Below are positions 37,534-47,028 of a DNA stretch of 64,000 bases, in pieces. The DNA is from a bacterium (GTDB lineage: Bacteria; Actinomycetota; Acidimicrobiia; Spongiisociales; ZC4RG35): assembly GCA_028823995.1 (NCBI GenBank), contig JAPPFD010000032.1, positions 162,536-226,535 on the forward strand. The letters run 5' to 3'. Every line of letters starts with the position of its first letter. Position 1 is the first letter of the stretch. The notes beneath the pieces were generated by a model that did no database searches, was not told the origin of the DNA, and saw nothing but the letters and a program-made list of their open reading frames with translations. The position numbers were made by a program, and so were the translations under genes.

Positions 37534-37797
37534 TTGAGAATGAAAATCGAAGAAGTAGTAGATCGGATTGGAAATCGATTCTCGTCCGTGGTGGTGTCGG
37601 CTCGCCGCGCCCGTGACATTCAGGGGTACTACGCCCATTTGGGACAGGGCATAGGAAAGTTCATCCCGCCCCAAGTGCACACCTACGCCCGGAAGCCCCT
37701 GACCATCGCCATGGAGGAGATTGTGGAAGGCAAGGTGGTTTTGGGTTCCGCCGAGGACTCTGAAGAGAGCGAAGACCCCGAAACCCCGGAACTCTGA
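37534..37797 (+). CDS. rpoZ: RNA polymerase omega subunit
   Basis: 87 aa. IEEVVDRIGNRFSSVVVSARRARDI contains the conserved omega helix, and the C-terminal acidic tail (AEDSEESEDPETPEL) is common in actinobacteria. The middle YARKPLTIAMEEIVEGKVVLG is the second conserved block. Omega helps assemble beta-prime in RNA polymerase. GGAGAGG is six bases before TTG 37534 and twelve before ATG 37540, so the TTG is preferred. The stop overlaps the coaBC start by one base. Confidence 0.92.
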   Translation: MRMKIEEVVDRIGNRFSSVVVSARRARDIQGYYAHLGQGIGKFIPPQVHTYARKPLTIAMEEIVEGKVVLGSAEDSEESEDPETPEL

Positions 37798-38978
37798 TGA
37801 TCGGGGGCCGCCGTGTCCTGCTGGCGGTGACGGGGGGAGTGGCAGCCTTCAAGGTGGCCACCCTGGCCCGGATGCTGATAGAACATGGAGCCGAAGTGCG
37901 GACTGTCATGACCGCCTCATCCCTCAGGTTCCTGGGCGCCAACACCATGGCGGCCATAACCGGTCGGCCGGTGATCACCGACCTCTTCGATTCCCCTGAT
38001 TCGGTCAGTCCTCACACGGAAGCCGCCGAGTGGGCTGACCTGGTGGTGGTGGTCCCCGCCACTGCCGCTTCCCTCTCCCGACTGGCTCATGGTCAGGCCT
38101 CCGATCCCGTCTCGGCAACGGTGTTGGCCGCTACTTGCCCGATCGCAGTGGCTCCGGCAATGCACACCGCGATGTGGGAGCACCCGGCGACCAGACGCAA
38201 CGTGACCACCCTCCGATCTGACGGAGTGGCAGTGCTGGGCCCGGTGAGCGGTCGCCTGGCGGGAGGTGACACGGGAGCGGGCAGGATGGTGGAGCCCGAC
38301 CAGGTCTTCTCAATGATCCAGGCCATGTTCGAAGCCCCGCTGCGGGGAGTCCGGGTGGTGGTGACCGCCGGGGGGACCCGGGAGGCGATCGATCCGGTCC
38401 GGTTCTTGAGCAACCACTCCTCGGGCAAGATGGGCCACGCGGTGGCGGCCGAGGCGGCTCGTAGGGGAGCGGAAACCACCCTGGTCACCTGCTCTCGCCT
38501 GGAATCGCCCCCCGGTGTGAAGCGCGTGGATGTGGTCTCCGCCCACGACATGGCCGAAGCGGTGGGATCCATCGAGGCGGATGTGGCGGTGATGACCGCC
38601 GCGGTTGCCGATTTTCGTCCCAAGACGGCCCAGGCGAGCAAGCTGGCCCGAGGGGACGGGCTGAGGATGTTGGAGTTGGAGGCCACCCGTGATGTGCTGG
38701 GCGAGGTTTTGGCGCGAGAACGGCGTCCCCGGGTGGTGGTCGGATTCGCCGCCGAGACGGGGGGCGTGGAGAGGGCGGTCCGGAAGGCGAAGTCAAAGGG
38801 CGTCGACCTGATGGTCGCCAACGACGTCACCATTCCCGGGTCGGGCTTCGAGTCCGACAACAACCAGGTCGCCCTGATCCGACGCGGCGGCGAGACGGAG
38901 TCCTGGCCGCTCCAGCCCAAAGTGCGGGTTGCCGAGCGACTTTGGGACGAGATCGCCCTTATGCTGGAAGAGAACTGA
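37797..38978 (+). CDS. coaBC: Bifunctional phosphopantothenoylcysteine decarboxylase / phosphopantothenate-cysteine ligase
   Basis: 393 aa. The CoaC flavoprotein half starts LLAVTGGVAAFKVATLARML and has VVVVPATAASLSRLAHGQAS and the active-site PAMHTAMWEHPATRRN, in the AMHT form usual for actinobacteria rather than AMNT. The CoaB half starts near residue 187 with VVVTAGGTREAIDPVRFLSN, HSSGKMGHAVAAEA, then AAVADFRPKT and GFAAET. It performs the second and third steps from phosphopantothenate to CoA. The ATG shares one base with the rpoZ stop. Confidence 0.96.
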   Translation: MIGGRRVLLAVTGGVAAFKVATLARMLIEHGAEVRTVMTASSLRFLGANTMAAITGRPVITDLFDSPDSVSPHTEAAEWADLVVVVPATAASLSRLAHGQASDPVSATVLAATCPIAVAPAMHTAMWEHPATRRNVTTLRSDGVAVLGPVSGRLAGGDTGAGRMVEPDQVFSMIQAMFEAPLRGVRVVVTAGGTREAIDPVRFLSNHSSGKMGHAVAAEAARRGAETTLVTCSRLESPPGVKRVDVVSAHDMAEAVGSIEADVAVMTAAVADFRPKTAQASKLARGDGLRMLELEATRDVLGEVLARERRPRVVVGFAAETGGVERAVRKAKSKGVDLMVANDVTIPGSGFESDNNQVALIRRGGETESWPLQPKVRVAERLWDEIALMLEEN

Positions 38979-38991
38979 CGGAGGGTTGATC

Positions 38992-40161
38992 TTGGGCTCG
39001 AGAATCTGGTCTTTCACGTCCGAGTCTGTTGCGGAAGGGCACCCTGACAAGGTGGCCGATCTCATCGCCGACCGGATCCTGGACGCGGTGATGGAGGCAT
39101 TTCCCGGCTTTCCCCGGCCCCGCGTGGCGTGTGAGGTCCTGGTAACCGGCTCCCGCGTGATACTCGCCGGTGAGACGTCCCATGGCCTCGACGACCGAAC
39201 GGTGGAGGACACGGCTCGGCAGGCGATCTCCGATGCGGGGTACGGACCGGGCGATCCCGAGTTCCCTTGCGACGCCGTGGAAGTCATCAACCTTATCCAG
39301 CCCCAGTCCCAGGAGATCTCCGACATGGTGGTGGGGGCGGAGATCGGAGCGGGCGACCAGGGGATCATCTTCGGTTTCGCTTGCGACGAGACATCCCCGC
39401 TCATGCCTCTCCCCATCCACCTGGCGCACCAACTGGCCCGGCGGTTGGCCGAGGCGCGCCGCCTGGGGATCATTGACTACCTGCGCCCGGACGGGAAGAC
39501 TCAGGTCACAGTCGAGTACGAGGGCCGGCGTCCGGCGCGGGTCACCCAGGTGGTGGTTTCGGCCCACCACCAAGACGGTGTGGACTTCCGGACCCTTCGG
39601 GAGGACATCGAGCGGGAGGTGATCCGCCCGGTGGTCCCGGCCGACCTCCTGGGGGAGGACTCCCGCTTTTTAATCAACCATTCGGGCTCCTTTGTCGCCG
39701 GGGGTCCCGCAGCCGACACGGGGCTCACCGGTCGCAAGCTGGTGGTGGACACCTACGGGGGATACGGTCCCCACGGTGGCGGGGCCCTCTCGGGCAAGGA
39801 CCCCACCAAGGTGGACAGGTCGGCTTCCTATGCGGCCCGCTATGCCGCCAAGAACCTGGTGGCGGCCGGCTTGGCCCGCCAGTGCTCCCTGCAGCTCAGC
39901 TATGTGATAGGCATGCACGAGCCGCTCTCCCTCCATGTGGACTGCTACGGCACCAATACGGTGTCCCTCGAGTCCTTGGAACGGGCGCTGGGCGCAGTGC
40001 TTAGTTTCCGGCCGGGAAGGATGATCGAAGACCTCGGCCTCTGGGACATACGGTTCAGCGACACCACCCTCTACGGGCACTTCGGACGGGAGGACGCCGG
40101 GTTTGCCTGGGAGAACACCGATCTGGCCGAGCGGCTGAGGGCCGAGGCGCTTTCTCTGTGA
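38992..40161 (+). CDS. metK: S-adenosylmethionine synthetase
   Basis: 389 aa from TTG 38992, with GGAGGG six bases upstream; a TTG at 38986 is excluded by spacing. Motifs: FTSESVAEGHPDKVADLIAD (ATP/Mg), GAGDQGIIFGFACDET (signature 1), LTGRKLVVDTYGGYGPHGGG and GGALSGKDPTKVDRSAS (signature 2). It makes SAM from methionine and ATP. The 13-base gap to coaBC leaves no room for a SAM riboswitch. Its stop overlaps priA as GTGA. Confidence 0.97.
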   Translation: MGSRIWSFTSESVAEGHPDKVADLIADRILDAVMEAFPGFPRPRVACEVLVTGSRVILAGETSHGLDDRTVEDTARQAISDAGYGPGDPEFPCDAVEVINLIQPQSQEISDMVVGAEIGAGDQGIIFGFACDETSPLMPLPIHLAHQLARRLAEARRLGIIDYLRPDGKTQVTVEYEGRRPARVTQVVVSAHHQDGVDFRTLREDIEREVIRPVVPADLLGEDSRFLINHSGSFVAGGPAADTGLTGRKLVVDTYGGYGPHGGGALSGKDPTKVDRSASYAARYAAKNLVAAGLARQCSLQLSYVIGMHEPLSLHVDCYGTNTVSLESLERALGAVLSFRPGRMIEDLGLWDIRFSDTTLYGHFGREDAGFAWENTDLAERLRAEALSL

Positions 40162-41966
40162 CCTCCGCCGTCCGGGTAGTCCCGGCGGTGGCTGCCTTCG
40201 ACGTGGACCAGGGATTCTGGTATTCGGTTCCCGCCCATCTGTCCGGGAGGATCGGCCTGGGCGCCAAGGTCCGGGCGCCGTTGGGAGGAACCCACGTTCA
40301 CGGATACGTGGTGGAGTGCGGCGACCGTTCGCCCCACAAGCTCAAGCCGGTGTCCTCCGTGAGTGGCGACCTGCGGGTGTTCGACGGACCGTTACTGGCC
40401 GTGTGCCGATGGGCCGCCCATCACTATGTGACCCCGCTGTCCACCATCCTGGCGAGGACCGCGCCGCCCAATGCTCCCCGAACAGTCCCCCCCGGCCAGG
40501 AGGACTCGACCCTCTCTCCGCATCTCGGTGATGACCATCCCGCAGCCAGGTTGGGTGAGGATGTGGCGGCGGGACGTCGGAGAAGGCCGGGGTGCCTGCT
40601 CATCAACCCTTCGGACCCCGAGTGGGTCGAGCCTCTGCTGGGCCCCGCTCTCGGCGCCGGGCGATCGGTGATGGTTGTGGTGCCCACCGCCTTGGAGGAA
40701 GAGCGCACGACCCATCTGATTCAGGAGACCTTCCCCGGTCGGGTGCTGGGCGCCAGCACCCGTCATTCGGATCGTCAGAAGACCATGGTGTGGGGACAGT
40801 TGGCCACCCGGGGCGGGATGGCGCTGGTTGGTACCCCCGGGGTGGCATTCTGGCCGATGGCCGCCCCGGGCTTGGTGGTGGTGGTCGAGGATGGCCGTCG
40901 CGCCCACAAGAGCCGTCGCGCTCCCACGGTCGGTACCCGGCGGATCCTGAGGGAGAGGAGTATCCGTGAGGGGGCGGTGTTGGCTTCGGTGGGGGCGATG
41001 CCGAGCGTGGATGTCCTTGCGCTGGGGCCCGACTTCTTTTACAGTCGTCGGCGCCGAAGGCTGTGGTCCCACATCGAGGTCGTGGACCGGCGGGAGGGCG
41101 GTAACCACGGTCTGTTTCATCCTCGGACCCTGGCGGCCCTGCGGGCGGTGACCTCGCCCAGCGGGGCTTTCGTATTTGCCCATCGACGCGGGTTCGCTCC
41201 AGCCATGCGCTGCGGAGCCTGTCGCACGTTGCGCCGCTGTCGAAGTTGCGGCGGTCGGGCGGAGAGAGGGCCGGCCTGTCAGAGGTGTGGGACGGAGTTG
41301 GGCGTCTGCCAAAAGTGTGGGGGAAGCTACTTCGAACCGCTGGGCGCCGGGGTGGAACGGGTGCGCGGCGAACTCAAGCGGCGGCTGGGCGGGAGCCGGT
41401 TGGGAGTGGTGGGAGGGCAGGCGCCGATCGCAGTGGGCACCGAGGCCTCCCTTGCGGGGGCAGAGCAGTTCCAACTGGCGGTGGTGGTGGATGCCGACGG
41501 GCTGTTGCATGCCCCCCACTACCGGGCGGAGGAGGAGGCGCTCAGGGTGATGGTCCGCCTGGCCGGACACCTCTCTCCGGGAAGCGGGCGCAGGCTGATG
41601 GTGCAGACCTCCTCTCCGGGTCATCGGGTCCTCTCCGCCCTGCGCAAGGGGGAGAGTGTCGGCTTCCTCCAAGAAGAGTTGGACCGCCGGGTGGAAGCAG
41701 GTTTTCCGCCGCAGGGTCAGCTGATGGCGGTCGAGGCGCGGGGCGCCGATCCGGGGAGAGCCTCCGACCGGCTTGCTATCGAGATGAGCGGGCTCGGGAA
41801 ACGCGGAGTCTCGGTGCACGGCCCGGCGGAGTTCGGATCGGGGCTGCGATGGTTAGTGGAGGGCGGCGACCTCTGGGATGCCAAGGAGGAGATGCGGGTT
41901 CTGGCTTCCCGGTGGCGGAAGAGGGGACTGGTGGTGCGGATCGACGCCGATCCCATCGACTTGTAG
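40158..41966 (+). CDS. priA: PriA-like primosomal protein without helicase ATPase motifs
   Basis: 602 aa. The N-terminal DNA-binding domain is FDVDQGFWYSVPAHLSGRIG and GAKVRAPLGGTHVHGYVVE, and the zinc region has eight Cys in CGACRTLRRCRSCGG...CQRCG...CQKCG. The helicase core has lost the Walker A GxxGxGKT (the equivalent strand reads VMVVVPTALEEER) and the DEAH box. This matches actinobacterial PriA homologues, usually annotated as probable replication-restart proteins. It probably works as a fork-recognition and loading protein rather than a motor (inference). GTG start overlapping metK. Confidence 0.88.
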   Translation: MTSAVRVVPAVAAFDVDQGFWYSVPAHLSGRIGLGAKVRAPLGGTHVHGYVVECGDRSPHKLKPVSSVSGDLRVFDGPLLAVCRWAAHHYVTPLSTILARTAPPNAPRTVPPGQEDSTLSPHLGDDHPAARLGEDVAAGRRRRPGCLLINPSDPEWVEPLLGPALGAGRSVMVVVPTALEEERTTHLIQETFPGRVLGASTRHSDRQKTMVWGQLATRGGMALVGTPGVAFWPMAAPGLVVVVEDGRRAHKSRRAPTVGTRRILRERSIREGAVLASVGAMPSVDVLALGPDFFYSRRRRRLWSHIEVVDRREGGNHGLFHPRTLAALRAVTSPSGAFVFAHRRGFAPAMRCGACRTLRRCRSCGGRAERGPACQRCGTELGVCQKCGGSYFEPLGAGVERVRGELKRRLGGSRLGVVGGQAPIAVGTEASLAGAEQFQLAVVVDADGLLHAPHYRAEEEALRVMVRLAGHLSPGSGRRLMVQTSSPGHRVLSALRKGESVGFLQEELDRRVEAGFPPQGQLMAVEARGADPGRASDRLAIEMSGLGKRGVSVHGPAEFGSGLRWLVEGGDLWDAKEEMRVLASRWRKRGLVVRIDADPIDL

Positions 41967-41981
41967 GATCATCAGGGACCC

Positions 41982-42476
41982 ATGGCCATACTTCCCATCC
42001 GTGTCTTCGGTGACCCCATCCTCCGTTCGGTGGCGACGCCGGTGACCGAGATTGACGGAAGGATCAAGAAGTTGGTGGACGACATGGTCGAGACCATGTA
42101 CGACGCTCCCGGTGTGGGGCTGGCCGCACCCCAGGTCGGGGTCGGGCGGCGGGTCTTCGTTTTCGACATCGACGATGAACTGGGGCCTCGGGTGGTAATC
42201 AATCCGGAGTTGGCGGAGACCGCGGGGGAGTGGGAGTACAACGAGGGGTGTCTCTCAGTGCCCGAGTACTTCTGGCCCATCCTCCGCCCGGCGGTGGCAG
42301 TGGTGAGAGGACTGGACCTGGACGGAAACGAGGTGACATACGAAGGGGATGAACTGATGGGCAGGGTCCTGCAGCACGAGATGGACCACCTGAACGGGAT
42401 GCTGCTGCTGGACCGTCTCAACCGCGGCGAGCGACGCAAGGCCCTGCGGGAGATCAGGGAAGCGGCCTTGGGGTAA
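41982..42476 (+). CDS. def: Peptide deformylase
   Basis: 164 aa. All three motifs are intact: GVGLAAPQVG, EGCLSVPEYF (metal Cys) and LQHEMDHLNG (metal His pair). It removes the formyl group from nascent N-termini, the counterpart of the Fmt reaction encoded next. MAILPIRVFGDPILRSVATP is the usual N-terminus. It sits between priA and fmt, as in many actinobacteria. Confidence 0.97.
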   Translation: MAILPIRVFGDPILRSVATPVTEIDGRIKKLVDDMVETMYDAPGVGLAAPQVGVGRRVFVFDIDDELGPRVVINPELAETAGEWEYNEGCLSVPEYFWPILRPAVAVVRGLDLDGNEVTYEGDELMGRVLQHEMDHLNGMLLLDRLNRGERRKALREIREAALG

Positions 42477-42502
42477 CCGGGAGCGCCCCACCCTCGGGGC
42501 GG

Positions 42503-43438
42503 GTGGTCTTCCTGGGAACCCCCGTGGCCGCGGTCCCCGCCCTCCGGGCCCTGGCCGAGAATGCCGATGTGGCCCTGGTCGTAACCCGTCCGGACCGGAG
42601 GCGGGGGAGATCGGGGAGGAAGACGCCCTCGGAGGTAAAGAAGGCGGCCTTGGATCTGGGCCTGGCCACCGCCTGTCCCACCGACCGGGCCGGACTCGAA
42701 GAGGCTCTGGAGTCGGTCGTCCCCTTCCATCTGGGGGTGGTGGTTGCCTACGGGATGTTGCTCACCCGGTCGATGCTGGAACGCGCCGAGGCGGGGTTCG
42801 TGAATGTTCACTTCTCGCTGTTGCCCCGGTGGCGGGGCGCCGCTCCGGTAGCGGCCGCCATCCGCGCTGGAGACGGGGTCACCGGGGTGAGCCTGATGCG
42901 CGTCACCGAGGGCCTGGACTCCGGGCCGGTGCTGGCCGTCGCAACCCATCCGATCACCGAGAGGGACACCCGGGGAGGACTCACCGAACGCCTCTCCCAT
43001 CTGGGCGCCGACCTGTTGGTCGCCAACCTGGCCCGGGCGATCTCCGGGGAGGCGGCGGGGACACCCCAGCACGAACCTGACGCCACATACGCTCCCCGGC
43101 TGTCGGGCGGTGACGCCCGCTTGGACTTCACCAGGCCCGCGCAGGAACTTGCCCGCCAGGTGAGGGCGATGTCTCCCCGCCCGGGGGCCTTTGCCTGGTG
43201 GGAGGAGAAGCGCATGCGTATCCTGGACGCCCGATGGTCGCCCGACCCTCCCACGCCGCTCGAGGCTGGTGTGCTGGCTTTGGCGAGGGGAGGACTGTGG
43301 TGCGGCGCCGGAGGCGGGGCCCTGGTCCTGGAGGTCGTCCAGCCTCCGGGCAGGCGGCCCATGCCGGGTGCGGACTGGGCGAGAGGAGTCCGAGGCGGGC
43401 TGGGACGGTTGTCGGGGGCCGGTCCATCCCAGAGTTAG
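42503..43438 (+). CDS. fmt: Methionyl-tRNA formyltransferase
   Basis: 311 aa. N-terminal formyl-transferase domain: VVFLGTPVAAVPALRAL, then VNVHFSLLPRWRGAAPVAAA (catalytic Asn and His, SLLPRWRG binding loop), GVSLMRVTEGLDSGPVLA. The C-terminal OB-like domain follows from about residue 205. It formylates initiator Met-tRNA. GTG 42503 is the only sensible start, although no ribosome binding site is close; one residue of the family N-terminus (Arg) is lost. rpe follows after ten bases, whereas rsmB usually intervenes in actinobacteria. Confidence 0.95.
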   Translation: MVFLGTPVAAVPALRALAENADVALVVTRPDRRRGRSGRKTPSEVKKAALDLGLATACPTDRAGLEEALESVVPFHLGVVVAYGMLLTRSMLERAEAGFVNVHFSLLPRWRGAAPVAAAIRAGDGVTGVSLMRVTEGLDSGPVLAVATHPITERDTRGGLTERLSHLGADLLVANLARAISGEAAGTPQHEPDATYAPRLSGGDARLDFTRPAQELARQVRAMSPRPGAFAWWEEKRMRILDARWSPDPPTPLEAGVLALARGGLWCGAGGGALVLEVVQPPGRRPMPGADWARGVRGGLGRLSGAGPSQS

Positions 43439-43448
43439 TCTTGGCCGC

Positions 43449-44135
43449 GTGAGCAGGAAGATTCGCGTGGCCCCCTCGGTGCTGGCCGCCGACTTTGGAC
43501 AACTCCGATCGGAGATGGAGAGAGTGGACGGCCACGTCGAGATGTTCCACCTCGATGTGATGGACGGCCTTTACGTGCCCAATCTCACCTTCGGCGCGCC
43601 GGTGATCGAATGGGTCCGCCCCGCGGTGGATGCCTTCTTCGACTGCCATCTGATGGTCTGTGAGCCGCTCGGGTTGTTCGAAGCCCTGGCGAAGGCGGGC
43701 GCCGATCATGTCACCCTGCACACCGACGTCTGTCCCGACCCGACCGAGGCGGGAAGCCTTGCCCGGAGGCTGGGCATGGGATTCGGCCTGGCCCTTTCTC
43801 CGGCGGTGGCGCCTGCCGTGATTCGACCCTATCTGGCCGGACTGGACATGGTGGTGGTGATGTCGGTGGAACCGGGATTCGGGGGGCAGGCGTTCATCCC
43901 GGAAACCCTCTCGAAGGTGGAGACAGTCCGGCGCTGGATAGATGAAGAGGGATTGGATACGGCCCTGCAGATTGACGGTGGCATCACGCCCGAGACCGCC
44001 CCCCTGGCGGCGGCCGCCGGGGCTGATGTCTTTGTGGCGGGCACGGCGATCTTCGGCCGTGCGGACCCGGTGGCGGCGGTCGGGATGTTGCGGCGCTCCA
44101 TCTTGTCGGCCATGTCCCCGGCGGACAGCGGCTAG
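43449..44135 (+). CDS. rpe: Ribulose-phosphate 3-epimerase
   Basis: 228 aa. VAPSVLAADFGQLRSEM, MFHLDVMDGLYVPNLTFG (metal His/Asp), FDCHLMVCEP, VVMSVEPGFGGQAFIPE and LQIDGGITPETAPL are all diagnostic. It interconverts ribulose-5-P and xylulose-5-P, supplying ribulose-5-phosphate that the RibB domain downstream also uses. GTG 43449 is chosen because upstream codons in frame belong to fmt. No ribosome binding site is evident. Confidence 0.96.
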   Translation: MSRKIRVAPSVLAADFGQLRSEMERVDGHVEMFHLDVMDGLYVPNLTFGAPVIEWVRPAVDAFFDCHLMVCEPLGLFEALAKAGADHVTLHTDVCPDPTEAGSLARRLGMGFGLALSPAVAPAVIRPYLAGLDMVVVMSVEPGFGGQAFIPETLSKVETVRRWIDEEGLDTALQIDGGITPETAPLAAAAGADVFVAGTAIFGRADPVAAVGMLRRSILSAMSPADSG

Positions 44136-44141
44136 GCCGGA

Positions 44142-45221
44142 ATGGGGTCCGTCACCGCCGAACGGCGGCGGTTGCTCCGCCGGGCCCTGAGGGAGGCGGC
44201 CGGGACCCGTCCCCACCCCAACCCGCGGGTGGGGGCCCTGGTGATGGACTCCGGCGGACAACTGGTGGGAACCGGTGTGCACCTGGGTCCCGGCACTCCC
44301 CACGCCGAGACGTTGGCTCTGGACGAAGCGGGTCCCCGAGCCCGGGGCGGGACGCTGATCACCACCCTGGAGCCCTGTGCGCACTCCGGACGAACTCCTC
44401 CCTGTGTCGACCGGATCACCAACTCGGGAGTGGCGGCGGTGGTGGTCGGCGCTGACGATCCCGACCGGAGGGTCTCGGGACGCGGCAGGGCCATCTTGGA
44501 GGAGGTGGGGATGGAGGTGGCCGGACCCTTGTTGACCGATGAGGTGGAAGCGGCAGATCCAGCCTATTTCCATCACCGCCGGACCGGACGACCCCGTTTC
44601 ACCCTCAAGGCCGCCGCTACCCTTGACGGCTGGACCGCCGCCCGTGACGGGACCTCCCAATGGATTTCGGGGCCGGCCGCTCGCCGGGACGGTCATCGCC
44701 TCAGGGCGTCCGCCGACGCGGTGATGGTAGGCGCCGGTACCCTCCGGGCCGACGATCCCCGGCTGACGGTGCGACTCGAGGGCGCTCGGACCCCCCAGCC
44801 GCTGGCGGTGTTGGTGGCCGGGCGGGCTCCGTTGCCGCCGGTCCGCAAGGTGTGGGACAGGTGTCCTCTTGTGGTTGCCCCCCAGCCCACCGACGTCGTG
44901 CCGCCGGACCTTCAGGTGATCGTCCCTGGTGGGGAGGGACTGGTGGACCTGGCCCGTGCGGCCACGGCGTTGGGTAGGCGGGGACTGTTGGAGGTCCTGG
45001 TGGAAGGAGGCCCGCGGCTGGCAGGCGCCATGTGGTCTGTCGGTCTGATCGACCGGGGGGTCTTCTACCTGGCGGCGCGCGTGGCCGGAGGTGAGGGTAT
45101 GCCGGTTATGCGGGGGGCTTTCTCTACCTTGTTGGACTCCCGGGAGGTCATAATTGAGGATGTGCAGCGGGTTGGAGAAGACCTTCGAATAGAGTGGCGG
45201 CCCCGGAAGGAGAGCGCCTGA
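44142..45221 (+). CDS. ribD: Bifunctional riboflavin deaminase/reductase RibD
   Basis: 359 aa. The deaminase domain (about 1-140) has HAE in TPHAETLAL and zinc Cys in LEPCAHSGRTPPCVD; the reductase domain has KAAATLDGWTAARDGTSQWI and VMVGAGTLRADDPRL, then LEVLVEGGPRLAGAM. It carries out the second and third steps after GTP cyclohydrolase II. The ATG is six bases after the rpe stop. The stop and the ribE start share one base. No FMN riboswitch fits in this spacing. Confidence 0.96.
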   Translation: MGSVTAERRRLLRRALREAAGTRPHPNPRVGALVMDSGGQLVGTGVHLGPGTPHAETLALDEAGPRARGGTLITTLEPCAHSGRTPPCVDRITNSGVAAVVVGADDPDRRVSGRGRAILEEVGMEVAGPLLTDEVEAADPAYFHHRRTGRPRFTLKAAATLDGWTAARDGTSQWISGPAARRDGHRLRASADAVMVGAGTLRADDPRLTVRLEGARTPQPLAVLVAGRAPLPPVRKVWDRCPLVVAPQPTDVVPPDLQVIVPGGEGLVDLARAATALGRRGLLEVLVEGGPRLAGAMWSVGLIDRGVFYLAARVAGGEGMPVMRGAFSTLLDSREVIIEDVQRVGEDLRIEWRPRKESA

Positions 45222-45814
45222 TGTTCACCGGGATCGTGGCCGAGGTGGGGAGGGTAACTCGCTGTGAGCAGACCGACCGGGGAAGGCGCTTGATGATTGA
45301 GGCGCCGGGAATCACGGAAGACCTGGAGGTTGGGGATTCGGTCGCCGTGAACGGGATCTGCCTGACCGCGGTGGCGGTTGAGCGTCCCGGGTTCCAGATG
45401 GAGGCGGTGGCGGAAACCCTTTCCCGCACCAATCTGGGCGAGGCGATGGAGGGCTCATCGGTGAACCTGGAGCGTCCGGTTCGGTTGGGAGGCAGACTCG
45501 ACGGGCATGTCGTGCAGGGACACATCGACGGGGTGGGCGTGGTGCTCGGCATCCAACCAGAGGGCGACAGCCGGAGAGTCGCTCTGGCTGTTCCCGAAGA
45601 ACTGGAGCGTTATCTCGTCTACAAGGGTTCGGTGGCTGTGGACGGTGTGGCGCTGACCGTAACCGCAGTCACCGGAGGGTCATTCGAAGTCGCCCTGATC
45701 CCCCACACCCTGGCATCGACCACCCTGGGTTCTTGGAAGGTGGGGGACAAAGCTAATATCGAAGTGGACATCCTGGCCAAATACGTCGAGAAACTACTGG
45801 TGATCAGAACGTGA
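45221..45814 (+). CDS. ribE: Riboflavin synthase, alpha subunit
   Basis: 197 aa with the internal lumazine-binding duplication. First repeat: MFTGIVAEVGRV, GDSVAVNGICLTAVAV, LSRTNLGEAMEG. Second repeat: LDGHVVQGHIDGVGVVL, GSVAVDGVALTVTAV, HTLASTTLGSWKVGD. It dismutates two lumazines to riboflavin. AAGGAG is ten bases before the ATG. It overlaps ribBA by four bases (GTGA). Confidence 0.97.
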   Translation: MFTGIVAEVGRVTRCEQTDRGRRLMIEAPGITEDLEVGDSVAVNGICLTAVAVERPGFQMEAVAETLSRTNLGEAMEGSSVNLERPVRLGGRLDGHVVQGHIDGVGVVLGIQPEGDSRRVALAVPEELERYLVYKGSVAVDGVALTVTAVTGGSFEVALIPHTLASTTLGSWKVGDKANIEVDILAKYVEKLLVIRT

Positions 45815-47028
45815 ACTTCGCAACAATCCCCGAGCTCATCGAAGAAATCCGCCAGGGGCGGATGGTGATCGTGGTGGACGATCCCGATCGGGAAAACGAG
45901 GGGGACCTGATAGTGGCCGCCGAGAAGATCACCGCCAAGCAGATGGGGTTCCTGATCCGGCACACCAGCGGGATCGTCTGCCTTCCCATCATCGGAGAGC
46001 GTCTCGACGAACTGGAGATACCCCTCATGATCCCCCAGACCTATCCCTCCGAGGAGAGCACCGCCTTCACCGTGGCGGTGGACGCTCGCCACGGGGTCAC
46101 CACGGGGATTTCGGCCACCGACCGCACCCGGACGGTGCATGCGATTCTCGATCCTGAGACCCGCCCCCAGGACATCGACCGGCCCGGTCATGTCTACCCC
46201 CTCCGCTACCGGCCGGGAGGCGTGCTCAGGCGCGCCGGCCATACGGAGGCGTCGGTCGACCTTGCCCGCCTGGCGGGCCTCTACCCGGCGGGGGTGATCG
46301 CTGAGGTGATGAACGACCATGGTGAGGTCGCCAAGCTGGAGGACCTGCAGCGCTTCGCCAAGGAGCACGGCCTGCTCATCGGATCGGTCGCCGACCTGAT
46401 CTCCTACCGGCGCCGGACCGAGGGAAAGCTGGTGAAGCGGGTGGTGGACGCCCGAGTTCCCACCACGCTGGGAGTTTTCCAATCGGTGGGGTACCACTCC
46501 CTGGTGGACGGTCGGCAGCATATGGCGATGGTGATGGGTGACATAGGCAATGGGGAGGACGTTTTGGTGAGGGTCCACTCCGAATGCCTGACCGGCGACG
46601 TGTTCGCCAGCGTCCGGTGCGATTGCGGGGAGCAGTTGAACCTGGCGCTGTCCAAGGTGGCGGAAGAGGGGCGGGGAGTGGTGCTTTACATCAGGGGACA
46701 CGAGGGCCGGGGAATCGGGCTGTTCCCGAAACTGGTCGCCTACAACCTCCAGGACGAGGGGTTGGACACGGTGGACGCCAACCAGCACATGGGGTTGCCG
46801 GTGGACTCCCGCGATTACGGGGTGGGGGCCCAGATCCTCTATGACCTGGGAGTCAGGACCATGAAGCTACTCACCAACAATCCGGTCAAGCGAGGAGGGA
46901 TCGAGGGTTACGGGTTGACAATTAAAGAGAGGGTTCCGCTGGTGGTGACTCCCAACGAGCACAACCGCCAGTACCTGGAGACCAAAGCCGCCCGGCTGGG
47001 CCATCGTTACCACCCGGATCCCAGATAG
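45811..47028 (+). CDS. ribBA: Bifunctional 3,4-dihydroxy-2-butanone-4-phosphate synthase / GTP cyclohydrolase II
   Basis: 405 aa. The RibB domain (about 1-205) has VVDDPDRENEGDLIVAAEKI, TAFTVAVDARHGVTTGISAT and RPGHVYPLRYRPGG. The RibA domain (about 206-405) has the zinc ligands SECLTGDVFASVRCDCGEQL and the GTP-binding YIRGHEGRGIGL and LLTNNPVKRGG. Both activities look intact. ribH, which normally follows, is missing: the next gene is an unrelated hydrolase on the other strand. Lumazine synthase must be elsewhere. Confidence 0.97.
   Translation: MNFATIPELIEEIRQGRMVIVVDDPDRENEGDLIVAAEKITAKQMGFLIRHTSGIVCLPIIGERLDELEIPLMIPQTYPSEESTAFTVAVDARHGVTTGISATDRTRTVHAILDPETRPQDIDRPGHVYPLRYRPGGVLRRAGHTEASVDLARLAGLYPAGVIAEVMNDHGEVAKLEDLQRFAKEHGLLIGSVADLISYRRRTEGKLVKRVVDARVPTTLGVFQSVGYHSLVDGRQHMAMVMGDIGNGEDVLVRVHSECLTGDVFASVRCDCGEQLNLALSKVAEEGRGVVLYIRGHEGRGIGLFPKLVAYNLQDEGLDTVDANQHMGLPVDSRDYGVGAQILYDLGVRTMKLLTNNPVKRGGIEGYGLTIKERVPLVVTPNEHNRQYLETKAARLGHRYHPDPR

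Noticed and set aside
38979..38991. SAM riboswitch upstream of metK
   Set aside because: Only 13 bases separate coaBC and metK, too short for an aptamer.
40158..41966. PriA as a newly broken gene because it lacks Walker A
   Set aside because: Loss of the ATPase motifs is a known feature of actinobacterial PriA homologues, and the rest of the protein is intact.
44136..44141. FMN riboswitch upstream of ribD
   Set aside because: Six-base gap inside an operon leaves no space.
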